Shown here: positions 7,480 to 15,961 of the stretch, one piece after another | How positions within the stretch are numbered: position 1 is the first letter of the stretch | Layout: the number at the start of each line of letters is the position of its first letter | Source of the DNA: Umezawaea beigongshangensis | GTDB taxonomy: Bacteria > Actinomycetota > Actinomycetes > Mycobacteriales > Pseudonocardiaceae | Direction: 5' to 3' | NCBI RefSeq assembly: GCF_016464305.1 | Contig: NZ_JAEIOJ010000002.1 | Span: 496,001-560,000 of the forward strand | Length of the DNA stretch: 64,000 nt | Notes under the pieces: model-generated | What the model was told of the DNA's origin: nothing | The model's input: only the letters and a program-made list of their open reading frames with translations | Database searches by the model: none | Made by a program: the position numbers and the translations under genes

Positions 7480-10212
7480 GTGGACGGCTTCCTCGAACGG
7501 CTCCGCTCCGACGTGGACGGCGACGTGCTCGCCGACCCCGCGTCCCGCGCCCTGTACTCCGCCGACGCGTCGAACTACCGGAAGGTGCCGCGCGTCGTCG
7601 TGCGGCCCAGGTCGACCGACGGCGCCGCGGCCGCCGTCGCGGCGGCGGCGGAGTTCGGGGTGCCGGTGACCGCCCGCGGGTCGGGCACGTCGATCGCGGG
7701 CAACGCCGTCGGTCCCGGCCTGGTGCTGGACCTCGCCCGGCACCTGAACCGGGTGCTGGAGGTCGACCCCGACCGGCGGCTCGCGCGGGTGCAGCCGGGT
7801 GTGGTGCTGGACCGGCTCAACGCGGCCGCGGCCCCGCACGGCCTGCTGTTCGGCCCCGACCCGTCGACGCACTCGCGCTGCACGCTCGGCGGGATGATCG
7901 GCAACAACGCCTGCGGCGCGCACTCGGTGGCCTGGGGCAAGACCGGCGACAACGTCGAGTCGCTGGACGTGCTGCTGCCCGGCGGGACCCGGTTCGACAC
8001 CGCGACCCCACCGGCGGCGATCTCGGCCGGGCTCGCGGCGCTGCGCGTCGACCCGGCGTGGTTCCCGCCGCTGTCCCGGCGCGTCTCCGGCTACGCGCTG
8101 GACGCGCTGCCGGACCTCGCGCGGGCGCTGGTCGGCACGGAGGGCACCTGCGCGACGGTGCTCGGCGCGACCGTGCGGCTGGTCGCGGCACCGGAGCGGC
8201 GGGTGCTGGTCGTGCTGGGCTTCGCCAGCAAGTACGACGCAGCCGACCAGGTGGTGGCGCTGCGCGAGCTGGACGTGCTGGCCGTGGAGGGGCTGGACTC
8301 CGGGCTGGTCGCGGTGCTGCGGGCGCACCGGCCGCACTCCCCCGCGCTGGAACTGCTGCCGCCCGGCGCGAGCTGGCTGTTCGTGGAGACGGCGTCGGAG
8401 ACCGCTGCGCGCGAGGTGGTGGCCGCGATCGGCGTGGACGCGCTCGTGGTGACCGACCCGGCGCGGCAGCGGGTGCTGTGGAGCGTGCGGGAGGACGGGG
8501 CCGGGCTGGCGACGCGGATGACCGACGGCACCGAGGCGTGGTCGGGCTGGGAGGACACCGCCGTGCCACCGGAGCGGCTCGGCGCGTACCTGCGGGAGTT
8601 CGACGCGCTGCTCGCCGGGCACGGGCGGCGCGGCGTCACCTACGGCCACTACGGCGACGGGTGCCTGCACGTGCGGATCGACTTCGACCTGACCCGCTCG
8701 GCCGCGGGCTACCGGGCGTTCCTCCAGGACGCCGCCGAGCTGGTCGTGGCGCACGGCGGGTCGCTGTCCGGCGAGCACGGCGACGGCCGCGCCCGCTCGG
8801 AGCTGCTGTCCCGGATGTACCCGGCCGAGGCGCTGGAGGCGTTCGCCGCGTTCAAGCGCGTGTTCGACCCGACGGGGCTGATGAACCCCGGCAGCGTCGT
8901 GGACCCGGCTCCGCTGGACGCCGACCTGCGGGTGCTCGTGGCCCCGGCGACCCTGCCGACCCGCGCCACCCTGGCCCTGCGGGCCGACGGCGGTGACCTG
9001 GCCGCCGCGACGCGGCGCTGCGTGGGGGTCGGCAAGTGCCTCAACGCCTCCGGCGGCGTCATGTGCCCCAGCTACCGGGTGACGCGGGAGGAGAAGCACT
9101 CGACGCGCGGGCGGGCGCGGCTGCTGTTCGAGATGCTGAACGGGTCGGTGGTGCGCGACGGGTGGCGGTCGGAGGAGGTGCGCGACGCGCTGGACCTGTG
9201 CCTGTCGTGCAAGGGCTGCAAGAGCGACTGCCCGGTGGACGTGGACGTGGCGGCGTACAAGGCGGAGTTCCTGCACCACCACTACCGGGGCAGGCTGCGG
9301 CCCGCGTCGCACTACTCGATGGGCTGGCTGCCGCTGCTGCTCGCGCTCGGGCGGCTCGCGCCGGGCCTGGTGAACCGGGTCGCGCCGCGGCTCAAGCGGC
9401 TCGGCGGCATCGCGGCCGAGCGGGAGGTGCCCGCGCTGGCGCGGCGCTCGTTCCGCTCGTGGTTCCGCCGCCGGCCGCGCGGCTCGGGGCAGCGGGTGCT
9501 GCTGTTCCCCGACACGTTCACGAACCACTTCGAGCCGGGGGTGGGGCAGGACGCCGTGGCGGTGCTGGAGCACCTGGGCCGGGCGGTGGAGGTGCCCCGG
9601 CAGCCGGTGTGCTGCGGGCTGACCTGGACGTCGACCGGGCAGCTCGGCGTGGCGCGCCGGGTGCTGCGGCGCACCGCGCGCGTGCTGCGGCCGTGGACGG
9701 AGGCCGGGGTGCCGGTCGTCGGCCTGGAGCCCAGCTGCACGGCGTTCCTGCGCGGTGACGCGCTCGAACTCGCCGGGGACGACCCGGACGTGGCGCGGCT
9801 CGCGGCCGTCACCCGCACGTTCGCCGAGCACGTCGAGCCCGACCTGCCCGCGGGTGGAGGAGACGGGCCGGAGGCGATCGTGCAGGTGCACTGCCACCAG
9901 CACGCCGAGCTGGGCTTCGACGCCGACCGGCGCGTGCTCGCCGCCTCCGGCGTGCGGGCGCGGGTGCTGGACTCGGGGTGCTGCGGGCTGGCGGGCGACT
10001 TCGGGTTCGCGCGCGGCCACTACGACGTGTCGATGGCGTGCGCCGAACAGGCGCTGCTGCCCGCCGTGCGCGCGGCGCAGGACGGCACCGCCGTGGTCGC
10101 CGACGGGTTCAGCTGCCGCACGCAGATCCGGCAGGGCGCCGGGCGCGAACCGGTCCACTCGGTCACGGCCGTCGCGCGCGCACTGCGACTGGGGCGGTAC
10201 CGGAACTCCTGA
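7480..10212 (+). CDS. FAD-linked 2-hydroxyacid dehydrogenase fused to Fe-S/Cys-rich subunit (YdiJ/GlcD-GlcF type)
   Basis: A 910-residue fusion that probably oxidises a D-2-hydroxyacid (lactate, glycolate or 2-hydroxyglutarate) and passes electrons to the respiratory chain. The N-terminal FAD-binding domain includes VTARGSGTSIAGNAVGPG and TLGGMIGNNACGAHS (residues 60-150), then an FAD-oxidase C-terminal domain ending EHGDGRARSELL. Two [4Fe-4S] motifs follow (CVGVGKC with CPSYR; CLSCKGCKSDCP), then two Cys-rich CCG domains (PVCCGLTW, DSGCCGLAGDFG). Start GTG 7480; GTG 7456 is an alternative. It is divergent from fabG and stands alone. Which acid is used cannot be read. Confidence 0.9.
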   Translation: MDGFLERLRSDVDGDVLADPASRALYSADASNYRKVPRVVVRPRSTDGAAAAVAAAAEFGVPVTARGSGTSIAGNAVGPGLVLDLARHLNRVLEVDPDRRLARVQPGVVLDRLNAAAAPHGLLFGPDPSTHSRCTLGGMIGNNACGAHSVAWGKTGDNVESLDVLLPGGTRFDTATPPAAISAGLAALRVDPAWFPPLSRRVSGYALDALPDLARALVGTEGTCATVLGATVRLVAAPERRVLVVLGFASKYDAADQVVALRELDVLAVEGLDSGLVAVLRAHRPHSPALELLPPGASWLFVETASETAAREVVAAIGVDALVVTDPARQRVLWSVREDGAGLATRMTDGTEAWSGWEDTAVPPERLGAYLREFDALLAGHGRRGVTYGHYGDGCLHVRIDFDLTRSAAGYRAFLQDAAELVVAHGGSLSGEHGDGRARSELLSRMYPAEALEAFAAFKRVFDPTGLMNPGSVVDPAPLDADLRVLVAPATLPTRATLALRADGGDLAAATRRCVGVGKCLNASGGVMCPSYRVTREEKHSTRGRARLLFEMLNGSVVRDGWRSEEVRDALDLCLSCKGCKSDCPVDVDVAAYKAEFLHHHYRGRLRPASHYSMGWLPLLLALGRLAPGLVNRVAPRLKRLGGIAAEREVPALARRSFRSWFRRRPRGSGQRVLLFPDTFTNHFEPGVGQDAVAVLEHLGRAVEVPRQPVCCGLTWTSTGQLGVARRVLRRTARVLRPWTEAGVPVVGLEPSCTAFLRGDALELAGDDPDVARLAAVTRTFAEHVEPDLPAGGGDGPEAIVQVHCHQHAELGFDADRRVLAASGVRARVLDSGCCGLAGDFGFARGHYDVSMACAEQALLPAVRAAQDGTAVVADGFSCRTQIRQGAGREPVHSVTAVARALRLGRYRNS

Positions 10213-10280
10213 GGCACCCCGCCGGGGGCGCGGCGCGCTGGCACGACGGTGACCGGTGAGCACCGACCGCCGCCAGGACC

Positions 10281-10299
10281 ACCGCCTCGCCGAGGCGGT
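10281..10299 (+). terminator. Hairpin downstream of dehydrogenase gene
   Basis: ACCGCCTCG and CGAGGCGGT form a 19-base near-perfect palindrome with a single central base, in the 223-base gap before the ABC exporter. It lies upstream of the exporter promoter, so it probably separates the two units. Confidence 0.45.
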
Positions 10300-10375
10300 C
10301 CTGCGGGTGCTCGAACCGGCCGATCTCGGGCGCGCGATCGGCCTCCGTCGGCTCGTCCGAACCGCGCAAATCCGG

Positions 10376-10406
10376 TTGACCTCGACCATGGTCCAGGTCC
10401 TACCGT
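10376..10406 (+). promoter_or_regulatory. MerR-type promoter with operator in a 19-bp spacer
   Basis: TTGACC (-35) and TACCGT (-10) are separated by 19 bases instead of the usual 17. A dyad fills the spacer: ACCTCGACC, AT, GGTCCAGGT (8 of 9 paired). Long spacer plus centred dyad is the signature of promoters activated by DNA-twisting MerR-family regulators such as SoxR, TipA or CueR. The ABC exporter ATG follows about 30 bases after the -10 box with GGAGG six bases before it. No MerR gene is in the window. Confidence 0.65.
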
Positions 10407-10435
10407 TCGGGGCAACCCGACGCCGGAGGCACCGC

Positions 10436-12304
10436 ATGAGCATGGAGATGGCCGCGTGGAACTCGCTGTACCACGCGATGCACTCGCAGGAGGAGAAACG
10501 CGCGTTCTCGCGCGACACGGTCAGGCGAATAGGGCGGTTCGCCGCGCCCCACCGCGCACAGCTCGTGCAGTTCCTCGTGCTCAGCGTGGTGGGCGCGGTG
10601 CTCGCCGTGGCGACGCCGGTGCTCGCGGGCCGCGTGGTCGACGCGCTCGTGAACGGTGCGGCGGCGGAGGTCGTCGTGCAGCTCGCGGTCCTCATCGCGG
10701 TCATCGCGGTGCTCGACGCGGGACTGGGCCTGCTGACCCGCTGGCTGTCCGCCGGCATCGGCGAGGGGCTGATCCTCGACCTGCGCACGGCCGTGTTCGA
10801 CCACGTGCAGCGGATGCCCGTCGCGTTCTTCACCCGCACCAGGACCGGTGCGCTGGTGAGCAGGCTCAACAACGACGTGATCGGCGCGCAGCGCGCGTTC
10901 AGCGACACGCTGTCCGGTGTCGTCAGCAACCTCGTGATGCTGGTGCTGACGTTCGCCGTCATGGTGGGGATCTCCTGGCAGATCACGCTGCTGTCGCTGG
11001 TGCTGCTGCCGGTGTTCGTGCTGCCGGCGCGGCGGATGGGCAACCGGCTGGCGAAGCTCACCCGCGAGGCTGCCGACCACGACTCGGCGATGAGCACGCA
11101 GATGACCGAGCGGTTCTCCGCGCCCGGCGCGACGCTCGTGAAGCTCTTCGGCCGCCCGGCGCACGAGTCGGCCGAGTTCGCCGCGCGGGCGCGGCGGGTG
11201 CGCGACATCGGTGTGCGCACGGCGATGGTGCAGTGGGTGTTCGTGACCGCGCTGACGCTGGTGTCGGCGCTGGCGCTGGCCCTCGTCTACGGGTTGGGCG
11301 GCTTCTACGCGCTGCGCGGGCAGCTCGACCCCGGCGCGGTCGTGGCGCTGGCGCTGCTGCTGACCCGGCTGTACTCGCCGCTGACGTCGTTGGCGAGCGC
11401 GCGGGTGGAGGTGATGAGCGCGCTGGTGAGCTTCCAGCGGGTGTTCGAGGTGCTCGACCTGAAGCCGCTGATCACCGAGAAGCCGAACGCGCGGCAGACC
11501 CCGGACGGTCCGCTGTCGGTGGAGTTCGAGGGCGTGCGGTTCGCCTACCCGTCGGCGGACAAGGTGTCGCTGGCGTCGCTGGAGGAGGTCGCCGCGCTGG
11601 ACTCGCGCGGAGGCGTCGAGGTGCTGCACGACGTGTCGTTCCGGGCCGAACCCGGTCAGGTCGTGGCGCTGGTCGGCTCGTCGGGCGCGGGCAAGTCGAC
11701 GATCGCGCAGCTGCTGCCCCGCTTGTACGACGTGGACTCCGGCGCGATCCGGCTGTCCGGTGTGGACGTTCGGGACCTGTCGGCGGACTCGGTGCGCGAC
11801 TCGATCGGCATGGTCACCCAGGACGGCCACCTGTTCCACGAGTCGATCCGGTCGAACCTGCTGCTGGCCCGCCCGGAGGCGAGCGAGGAGGACGTGTGGG
11901 ACGTGCTGCGGCGTGCCCGGCTGGAGGACCTCGTCGCCGCGCTGCCCGACGGGCTGGACACCGTGGTCGGCGAGCGCGGCTACCGGCTGTCCGGTGGTGA
12001 GCGGCAGCGGCTGACCATCGCGCGGTTGCTGCTGGCGCGTCCGCGCGTGGTGATCCTCGACGAGGCGACCGCGCACCTGGACTCGACGTCGGAGGTCGCC
12101 GTGCAGGAGGCCCTGGACGAGGCGCTGGACGGCCGCACGGCCATCGTGATCGCCCACCGCCTGTCCACGGTCCGCTCCGCCGACCTGATCCTGGTCCTGG
12201 AGGGCGGCCGCATCGTGGAACGGGGCACCCACGCCGAACTCCTGGCCAGGGGCGGCCGCTACGAGGAACTGCACCGCACCCAGTTCGCCCAACCGGTCGC
12301 CTGA
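10436..12304 (+). CDS. ABC exporter, fused membrane and ATPase domains
   Basis: A 622-residue half-transporter of the multidrug/lipid exporter type that would act as a homodimer in the membrane. Residues about 45-330 hold six membrane helices with the EFFTRT-like coupling sequence VAFFTRTRTGALVSRL. The nucleotide-binding domain has Walker A (GSSGAGKST), a Q-loop (TQDGHLF), signature (LSGGERQRL), Walker B (VVILDEATAHLD) and the switch His in IVIAHRLST. Start ATG 10436 follows GGAGG. It stands behind a MerR-type promoter, suggesting induction by a toxic or redox-active compound. A 22-bp repeat array starts three bases after its TGA stop. Confidence 0.92.
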   Translation: MSMEMAAWNSLYHAMHSQEEKRAFSRDTVRRIGRFAAPHRAQLVQFLVLSVVGAVLAVATPVLAGRVVDALVNGAAAEVVVQLAVLIAVIAVLDAGLGLLTRWLSAGIGEGLILDLRTAVFDHVQRMPVAFFTRTRTGALVSRLNNDVIGAQRAFSDTLSGVVSNLVMLVLTFAVMVGISWQITLLSLVLLPVFVLPARRMGNRLAKLTREAADHDSAMSTQMTERFSAPGATLVKLFGRPAHESAEFAARARRVRDIGVRTAMVQWVFVTALTLVSALALALVYGLGGFYALRGQLDPGAVVALALLLTRLYSPLTSLASARVEVMSALVSFQRVFEVLDLKPLITEKPNARQTPDGPLSVEFEGVRFAYPSADKVSLASLEEVAALDSRGGVEVLHDVSFRAEPGQVVALVGSSGAGKSTIAQLLPRLYDVDSGAIRLSGVDVRDLSADSVRDSIGMVTQDGHLFHESIRSNLLLARPEASEEDVWDVLRRARLEDLVAALPDGLDTVVGERGYRLSGGERQRLTIARLLLARPRVVILDEATAHLDSTSEVAVQEALDEALDGRTAIVIAHRLSTVRSADLILVLEGGRIVERGTHAELLARGGRYEELHRTQFAQPVA

Positions 12305-12306
12305 CC

Positions 12307-12449
12307 GCGAGTTGAGCGTGCCAGCACTGCGAGTTGAGCGTTCGCGCATCTCGAACCCCTCGTTCACGGTCCGCGTCGGGCGGGAACGCTCAACTCCGGG
12401 TGCCCGAACGCTCAACTCGCGGTGTCTGAACGCTCAACTCGCGGTGGGG
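12307..12449. repeat. 22-bp intergenic repeat array, site A
   Basis: Two copies of GCGAGTTGAGCGT (12307 and 12329, 22 bases apart) face three copies of GAACGCTCAACTC (12384, 12406, 12428, again every 22 bases). The two sets are inverted, with about 40 unrelated bases between, so the transcript could fold into a long hairpin. It begins immediately after the exporter stop codon. Related arrays lie at 40745 and 44581. Confidence 0.85.
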
Positions 12450-12524
12450 GACGTCACGGGGCGGGGGTGGCGGGCGCGGGGGACACTGTCGGGCGACTGC
12501 TGGCGCGCACCCCGAGGAACACCC

Positions 12525-13859
12525 ATGGACACGGAGCACTCCCGCACGCGGCGGCTGGACGCGCTGCCCTTCACCCGCGAGCACCGCAAGCTGCTGCTGG
12601 GGTCCGGCGCGGGGTGGGCGCTCGACGCGATGGACGTCGGGCTGATCTCGTTCGTCCTCGCGCAGCTCGCCGTGCAGTGGGACGTCAGCTCGACCGCTCT
12701 GTCCTGGGTCGCCTCGGCGGGGTTCGTCGGCATGGCCGTCGGGGCGAGCCTCGGCGGGCTGCTCGCCGACCGGATCGGGCGGCGACAGGTGTTCGCGCTG
12801 ACGCTGCTCGTCTACGGCGTCGCCACCGGCGCGTCGGCCCTGGCCTGGTCGGTGGGCGTGCTGATCGCGCTGCGGTTCGTCGTCGGCCTCGGGCTGGGCG
12901 CCGAGCTGCCCGTCGCCTCGACGCTGGTCAGCGAGTTCGCCCCGCCCCGCATCCGCGGGCGCGTGGTCGTGGTGCTGGAGGCGTTCTGGGCGGTGGGCTG
13001 GACGCTGTCCGCGCTCGTCGGCTACCTGGTGATCCCGCTGAGCGACGACGGGTGGCGCTGGGCGCTGGCCATCGGCGCGCTGCCCGCGCTGTACTCGGCG
13101 TTCGTGCGGGCCAAGCTGCCGGAGTCGGTGCGTTTCCTGGAGGCGCGGGGCCGGCACGAGGAGGCCGAGCGGGTCGTGCGCCGGTTCGAGGAGTCCGCCG
13201 GGGTGAGCACCCCCGACCCCGGCGGCGCCGTGCGGGACGAGGCACCGGCCGCCCCCGCCGGGCGCTCGGGCCTGCGGGCGCTGTTCGCACCGCGGGCGCG
13301 CCGCAGCACGATCGGGCTGTGGGTCGTGTGGTTCTCGGTGAACTTCTCCTACTACGGCGCGTTCATCTGGCTGCCCACGCTGCTCTACGCGTCGGGCTTC
13401 TCGCTGGTCAGGTCGTTCGGCTACACCCTCGTCATCACCCTCGCCCAGCTCCCCGGCTACGCCGCAGCGGCCTACCTGGTGGAGCGGTGGGGCAGGCGGC
13501 GCACCCTGGCCGTGTTCCTCGTCGGCTCCGCGGTGGCGGCCGGACTGTTCGGCGCGGCGGGTGGCACGGCGCAGGTGCTCACGGCGGGGATGCTGCTGTC
13601 GTTCTTCAACCTGGGCGCGTGGGGCGCCCTCTACGCCGTGACACCCGAGTTGTACCCGACCCCGCTGCGCGGCACCGGTTCCGGCTGGGCGGCGGGGGTG
13701 GGTCGCATCGCGTCGGTGGTGGCGCCGCTGCTCGTGCCGCCGCTGCGGGCCGCGGGCGGCACGGGGCTGCTGTTCGCGGTGTTCGCCGCCGTGTTCGTGG
13801 TCGCGGCGGCGGGCTCCCTGGTGCTGCCCGAGCGGCGCGGCCAGGTGCTGGAGGACTGA
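12525..13859 (+). CDS. MFS transporter, sugar/aromatic acid (NiaP/SV2-like) type
   Basis: A 444-residue proton-coupled transporter with about twelve membrane helices. The family loop between helices 2 and 3 is clear (GGLLADRIGRRQVFALTLL) and repeats in the second half (VERWGRRRTLAVFL). The N-terminal FTREHRKLLLGSGAGWALDAMD contains the conserved Asp in helix 1 of NiaP- and AAHS-like carriers, which take up small acids such as nicotinate or benzoate. ATG 12525 has GAGG seven bases upstream. The substrate is not defined, and the neighbours give no pathway clue. Confidence 0.85.
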   Translation: MDTEHSRTRRLDALPFTREHRKLLLGSGAGWALDAMDVGLISFVLAQLAVQWDVSSTALSWVASAGFVGMAVGASLGGLLADRIGRRQVFALTLLVYGVATGASALAWSVGVLIALRFVVGLGLGAELPVASTLVSEFAPPRIRGRVVVVLEAFWAVGWTLSALVGYLVIPLSDDGWRWALAIGALPALYSAFVRAKLPESVRFLEARGRHEEAERVVRRFEESAGVSTPDPGGAVRDEAPAAPAGRSGLRALFAPRARRSTIGLWVVWFSVNFSYYGAFIWLPTLLYASGFSLVRSFGYTLVITLAQLPGYAAAAYLVERWGRRRTLAVFLVGSAVAAGLFGAAGGTAQVLTAGMLLSFFNLGAWGALYAVTPELYPTPLRGTGSGWAAGVGRIASVVAPLLVPPLRAAGGTGLLFAVFAAVFVVAAAGSLVLPERRGQVLED

Positions 13860-13873
13860 GCGCGTACGACGAC

Positions 13874-13913
13874 AGCCGCGCCGGTCACCCCCCTGCGGGT
13901 GATCGGCGCGGCT
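13874..13913. terminator. Bidirectional terminator
   Basis: AGCCGCGCCGGTCACCC pairs with GGGTGATCGGCGCGGCT (16 of 17 Watson-Crick, one G-U) around a six-base loop. It lies between the convergent MFS gene and the small gene at 13939. Confidence 0.75.
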
Positions 13914-13938
13914 GCTCGAAGGAACCGCCCGGTTCGCG

Positions 13939-14139
13939 CTACGCCGCGCTGCTGCGCTCCAGCGCGGCGGCGTAGCGGTCGGCCGAGGCACGCCAGGCCG
14001 CGATGACCTCGACGGGACGGGTACCGGCGGCCTCAGCGCGGTCGGCGTCGACGCGGAGCTGCTGTGCGGCTGCGGCGTTGTAGGCACGGCGGTCGGCGGG
14101 GGTGAAGCGGCGCTTGGGCTTGCTGGTCGACCTCGTCAT
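13939..14139 (-). CDS. Small basic protein, function unknown
   Basis: A 66-residue protein. The start is fixed by AAGGAG six bases before ATG 14139. The N-terminus is strongly basic (MTRSTSKPKRRFTPADRR) and the rest is an Ala-rich helix pair with no Cys and no membrane segment. It could bind nucleic acid, but no family is recognised. The good ribosome binding site and a terminator after the stop support a real gene. Confidence 0.65.
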   Translation of the reverse strand: MTRSTSKPKRRFTPADRRAYNAAAAQQLRVDADRAEAAGTRPVEVIAAWRASADRYAAALERSSAA

Positions 14140-14174
14140 GGCAGTCTCCTTCGAGGCACGACGGGGTCGGGTGT

Positions 14175-14678
14175 TCACGACCCCGCAGCGTGGGCGGTTG
14201 CGGTCACATGTCGTCCTACCGGGGTGTCGGAATCCGGTGTCGAGCCGGGGATCGACAACACAGAACTACCCGGGTTCGCATCTCCGCCAAACACGACCGA
14301 GACCGCGGTCACCCGGATGGCCCAGAGGTCTCGGCCTCGTACATCGAACCCCCTGCGCACCAGCACCTCCAGCACAGACCGAAGCCAGGTGCGTTGTCGC
14401 ACAAGGACTTCCGCGTCACCCGGCGTGCCGGTCGCGCGGTTTGTCAACGCCCCTCCCGGTGGCACGTCGTACTGCCACGCCCCGCCGGTGTCGCCGTGCT
14501 GGAGGTGGATCGGGGTCTTGCGCAGCGGGTCGGTCGAGGCCACGGCCCGGTCGCGCGTGTCGCGGCCGGGGTTCGGCGGGGTCGGCTCGGGCAGGCGCAG
14601 CGCGTCCTGGCGGACCCGCCCGCGCCCGCGGGCCGCGTCGTGGGACGCTCCCGCGTCGGCGACGTGACCGGCCGGCAC
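14175..14678 (-). CDS. Possible hypothetical protein with weak coding signal
   Basis: An open frame of 167 codons from GTG 14678. The C-terminal two thirds read like a protein (LQHGDTGGAWQYDVPPGG, then RTWLRSVLEVLVRRGFDV), but third codon positions are noticeably less GC-rich than in neighbouring genes, and the first 50 residues are low in sequence character. No ribosome binding site is evident and no family is recognised. It may be a recently acquired gene, a decayed remnant, or a chance frame. Confidence 0.35.
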   Translation of the reverse strand: MPAGHVADAGASHDAARGRGRVRQDALRLPEPTPPNPGRDTRDRAVASTDPLRKTPIHLQHGDTGGAWQYDVPPGGALTNRATGTPGDAEVLVRQRTWLRSVLEVLVRRGFDVRGRDLWAIRVTAVSVVFGGDANPGSSVLSIPGSTPDSDTPVGRHVTATAHAAGS

Positions 14679-14916
14679 GGACGAGGCGGCCGCCGGTCTC
14701 GGACCGGTGGACGACGTGCGAACCCCGGGGTTGCGGCGTCCGGCCAGTCCGGTTCACCGCCACCGGAGGGCACATCTGCCGTCCAGCCGCCGCCGGGCGG
14801 GGACGGAGGTGCTCCGAACAGCCCACCGGGACGGTCCGTCGACCGTCCCGTGTGGACCTTCGTCCGGAGCACGCGCGTCGAGGGCGGGTGCCGCCCCCGA
14901 CGCGGGTGGACTCCTG

Positions 14917-15234
14917 TCAGGCGCTGAACTCGGCGAGCAGCGCGGCGCGCTGCTTGGAGCCGAGACCACCCGCACGACGGGTGGGCTGGATCTCCAGCTG
15001 CTCCATCAGGGCGTCGGCCTTGACCTTGCCGACACCGGGGAGCGCCTTGATGAGGTCGACGACCTTCGTCTTGCCCGCGATGTCGTCGCCCTTGTCCGCC
15101 TGCTCGAAGACCTGCGCCAGGGTGAGCTCGCCGCCCTTGAGCTTCTTCTTCAGCTCGGTGCGGGCGGTCCGGGCGGCCGCGGCCTTCTTCAGGTTCTCGG
15201 CGCGCTGCTCGGCGGTGAGTTGGGGCAATGCCAC
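14917..15234 (-). CDS. Integration host factor, actinobacterial (mIHF) type
   Basis: A 105-residue nucleoid-associated protein that binds and bends DNA. It starts MALPQLTAEQRAENLKKAA, the usual mIHF opening, and has the helix-hairpin-helix-like LPGVGKVKADALMEQL and the C-terminal GLGSKQRAALLAEF motif. The family is essential in several actinobacteria and normally sits beside gmk; gmk is not here, so this may be a second copy. The start is GTG 15234 with AAGG about ten bases upstream. It is surrounded by weakly coding DNA. Confidence 0.9.
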   Translation of the reverse strand: MALPQLTAEQRAENLKKAAAARTARTELKKKLKGGELTLAQVFEQADKGDDIAGKTKVVDLIKALPGVGKVKADALMEQLEIQPTRRAGGLGSKQRAALLAEFSA

Positions 15235-15961
15235 TCTCGATCATCCTTCCGGTCGGGGTGTCCCTGCTCCATCCGAGGGACATGACGTACCCCCATCATC
15301 ACCCCGTGGCGCGTCGAATGTGCGCAACCCCGCAGGTCGGCGCGTTGCTCGGGGCTGTTCCGACCCGGTTCGCCCACCCGTTCGAGTCGTGGTCGGCCGT
15401 GCGCAGCGCCGGGTGAACGCCGTCACGTCCGGGGACGTCACACCCCGCCTGACCAGGAGTTACGTTTCGACTCAAGATCACTGCGGGCACGAGCGGGGAC
15501 GACACCGCCGATCGGCCGAACAGGTGCGGCGACATGACGCAGATCCCATCCGCCGACCGGACCGGTTCGAGCGCGTCACGACCGCGCGCGCGGCCCCGAA
15601 CGCCCTGGAAGCGCTCCCACTCCGCACGGGCCGGCCCGTCCCGGCCGCACCGCGCTCGGTCCCTCCAGCGGCTCGCACGGTCCCGCCCTCTCCAGCGCCC
15701 GGCGCGTCGCGGTGCCGACGGTCGCGACGGCTCGCCCGGCGCGACGAGCAGATCCACGTCGGCGCTGGTGAGCGGCCTCGTCACCGCGCCTTCGACCTCC
15801 CGGTCCGCGCCCGCGGCGCGGACCGCGGCACCCGGCCGAACCTCTGCTCCACAGTGGACTCAATGCTCCATCGGTGTTCACCTGTCCCGAAAGCGGTGTG
15901 CGGCAACGGGTGCGTACCTACCATGCGGTCGACGCGAGCGTGCGGTGGCAAGGGGGCCTCC
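15235..15961. other. Intergenic stretch between mIHF and PIG-L genes
   Basis: About 730 bases with no convincing gene. Short frames exist on both strands but are Arg/Ser/Pro-rich in the way of non-coding high-GC DNA. An inverted repeat ACGTCC-GG-GGACGT lies at 15425-15438. The mIHF and PIG-L promoters must be here, but I cannot place them firmly. Confidence 0.5.

Noticed and set aside
7432-11220. A 1262-codon open frame on the minus strand opposite the dehydrogenase and exporter genes.
   Set aside because: It is Arg/Ala/Pro/His-rich, spans two real genes and an intergenic terminator, and the plus strand carries clear catalytic motifs. Long antisense frames are expected at this GC content.
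14190-14927. Plus-strand open frames opposite the weak hypothetical gene at 14175.
   Set aside because: No ribosome binding site and sequence character of a shadow frame; the minus strand reads slightly better.
15299-15784. A 161-codon minus-strand frame upstream of mIHF.
   Set aside because: Composition is typical of non-coding frames (Arg/Ser/Gly repeats), and no start signal was found.
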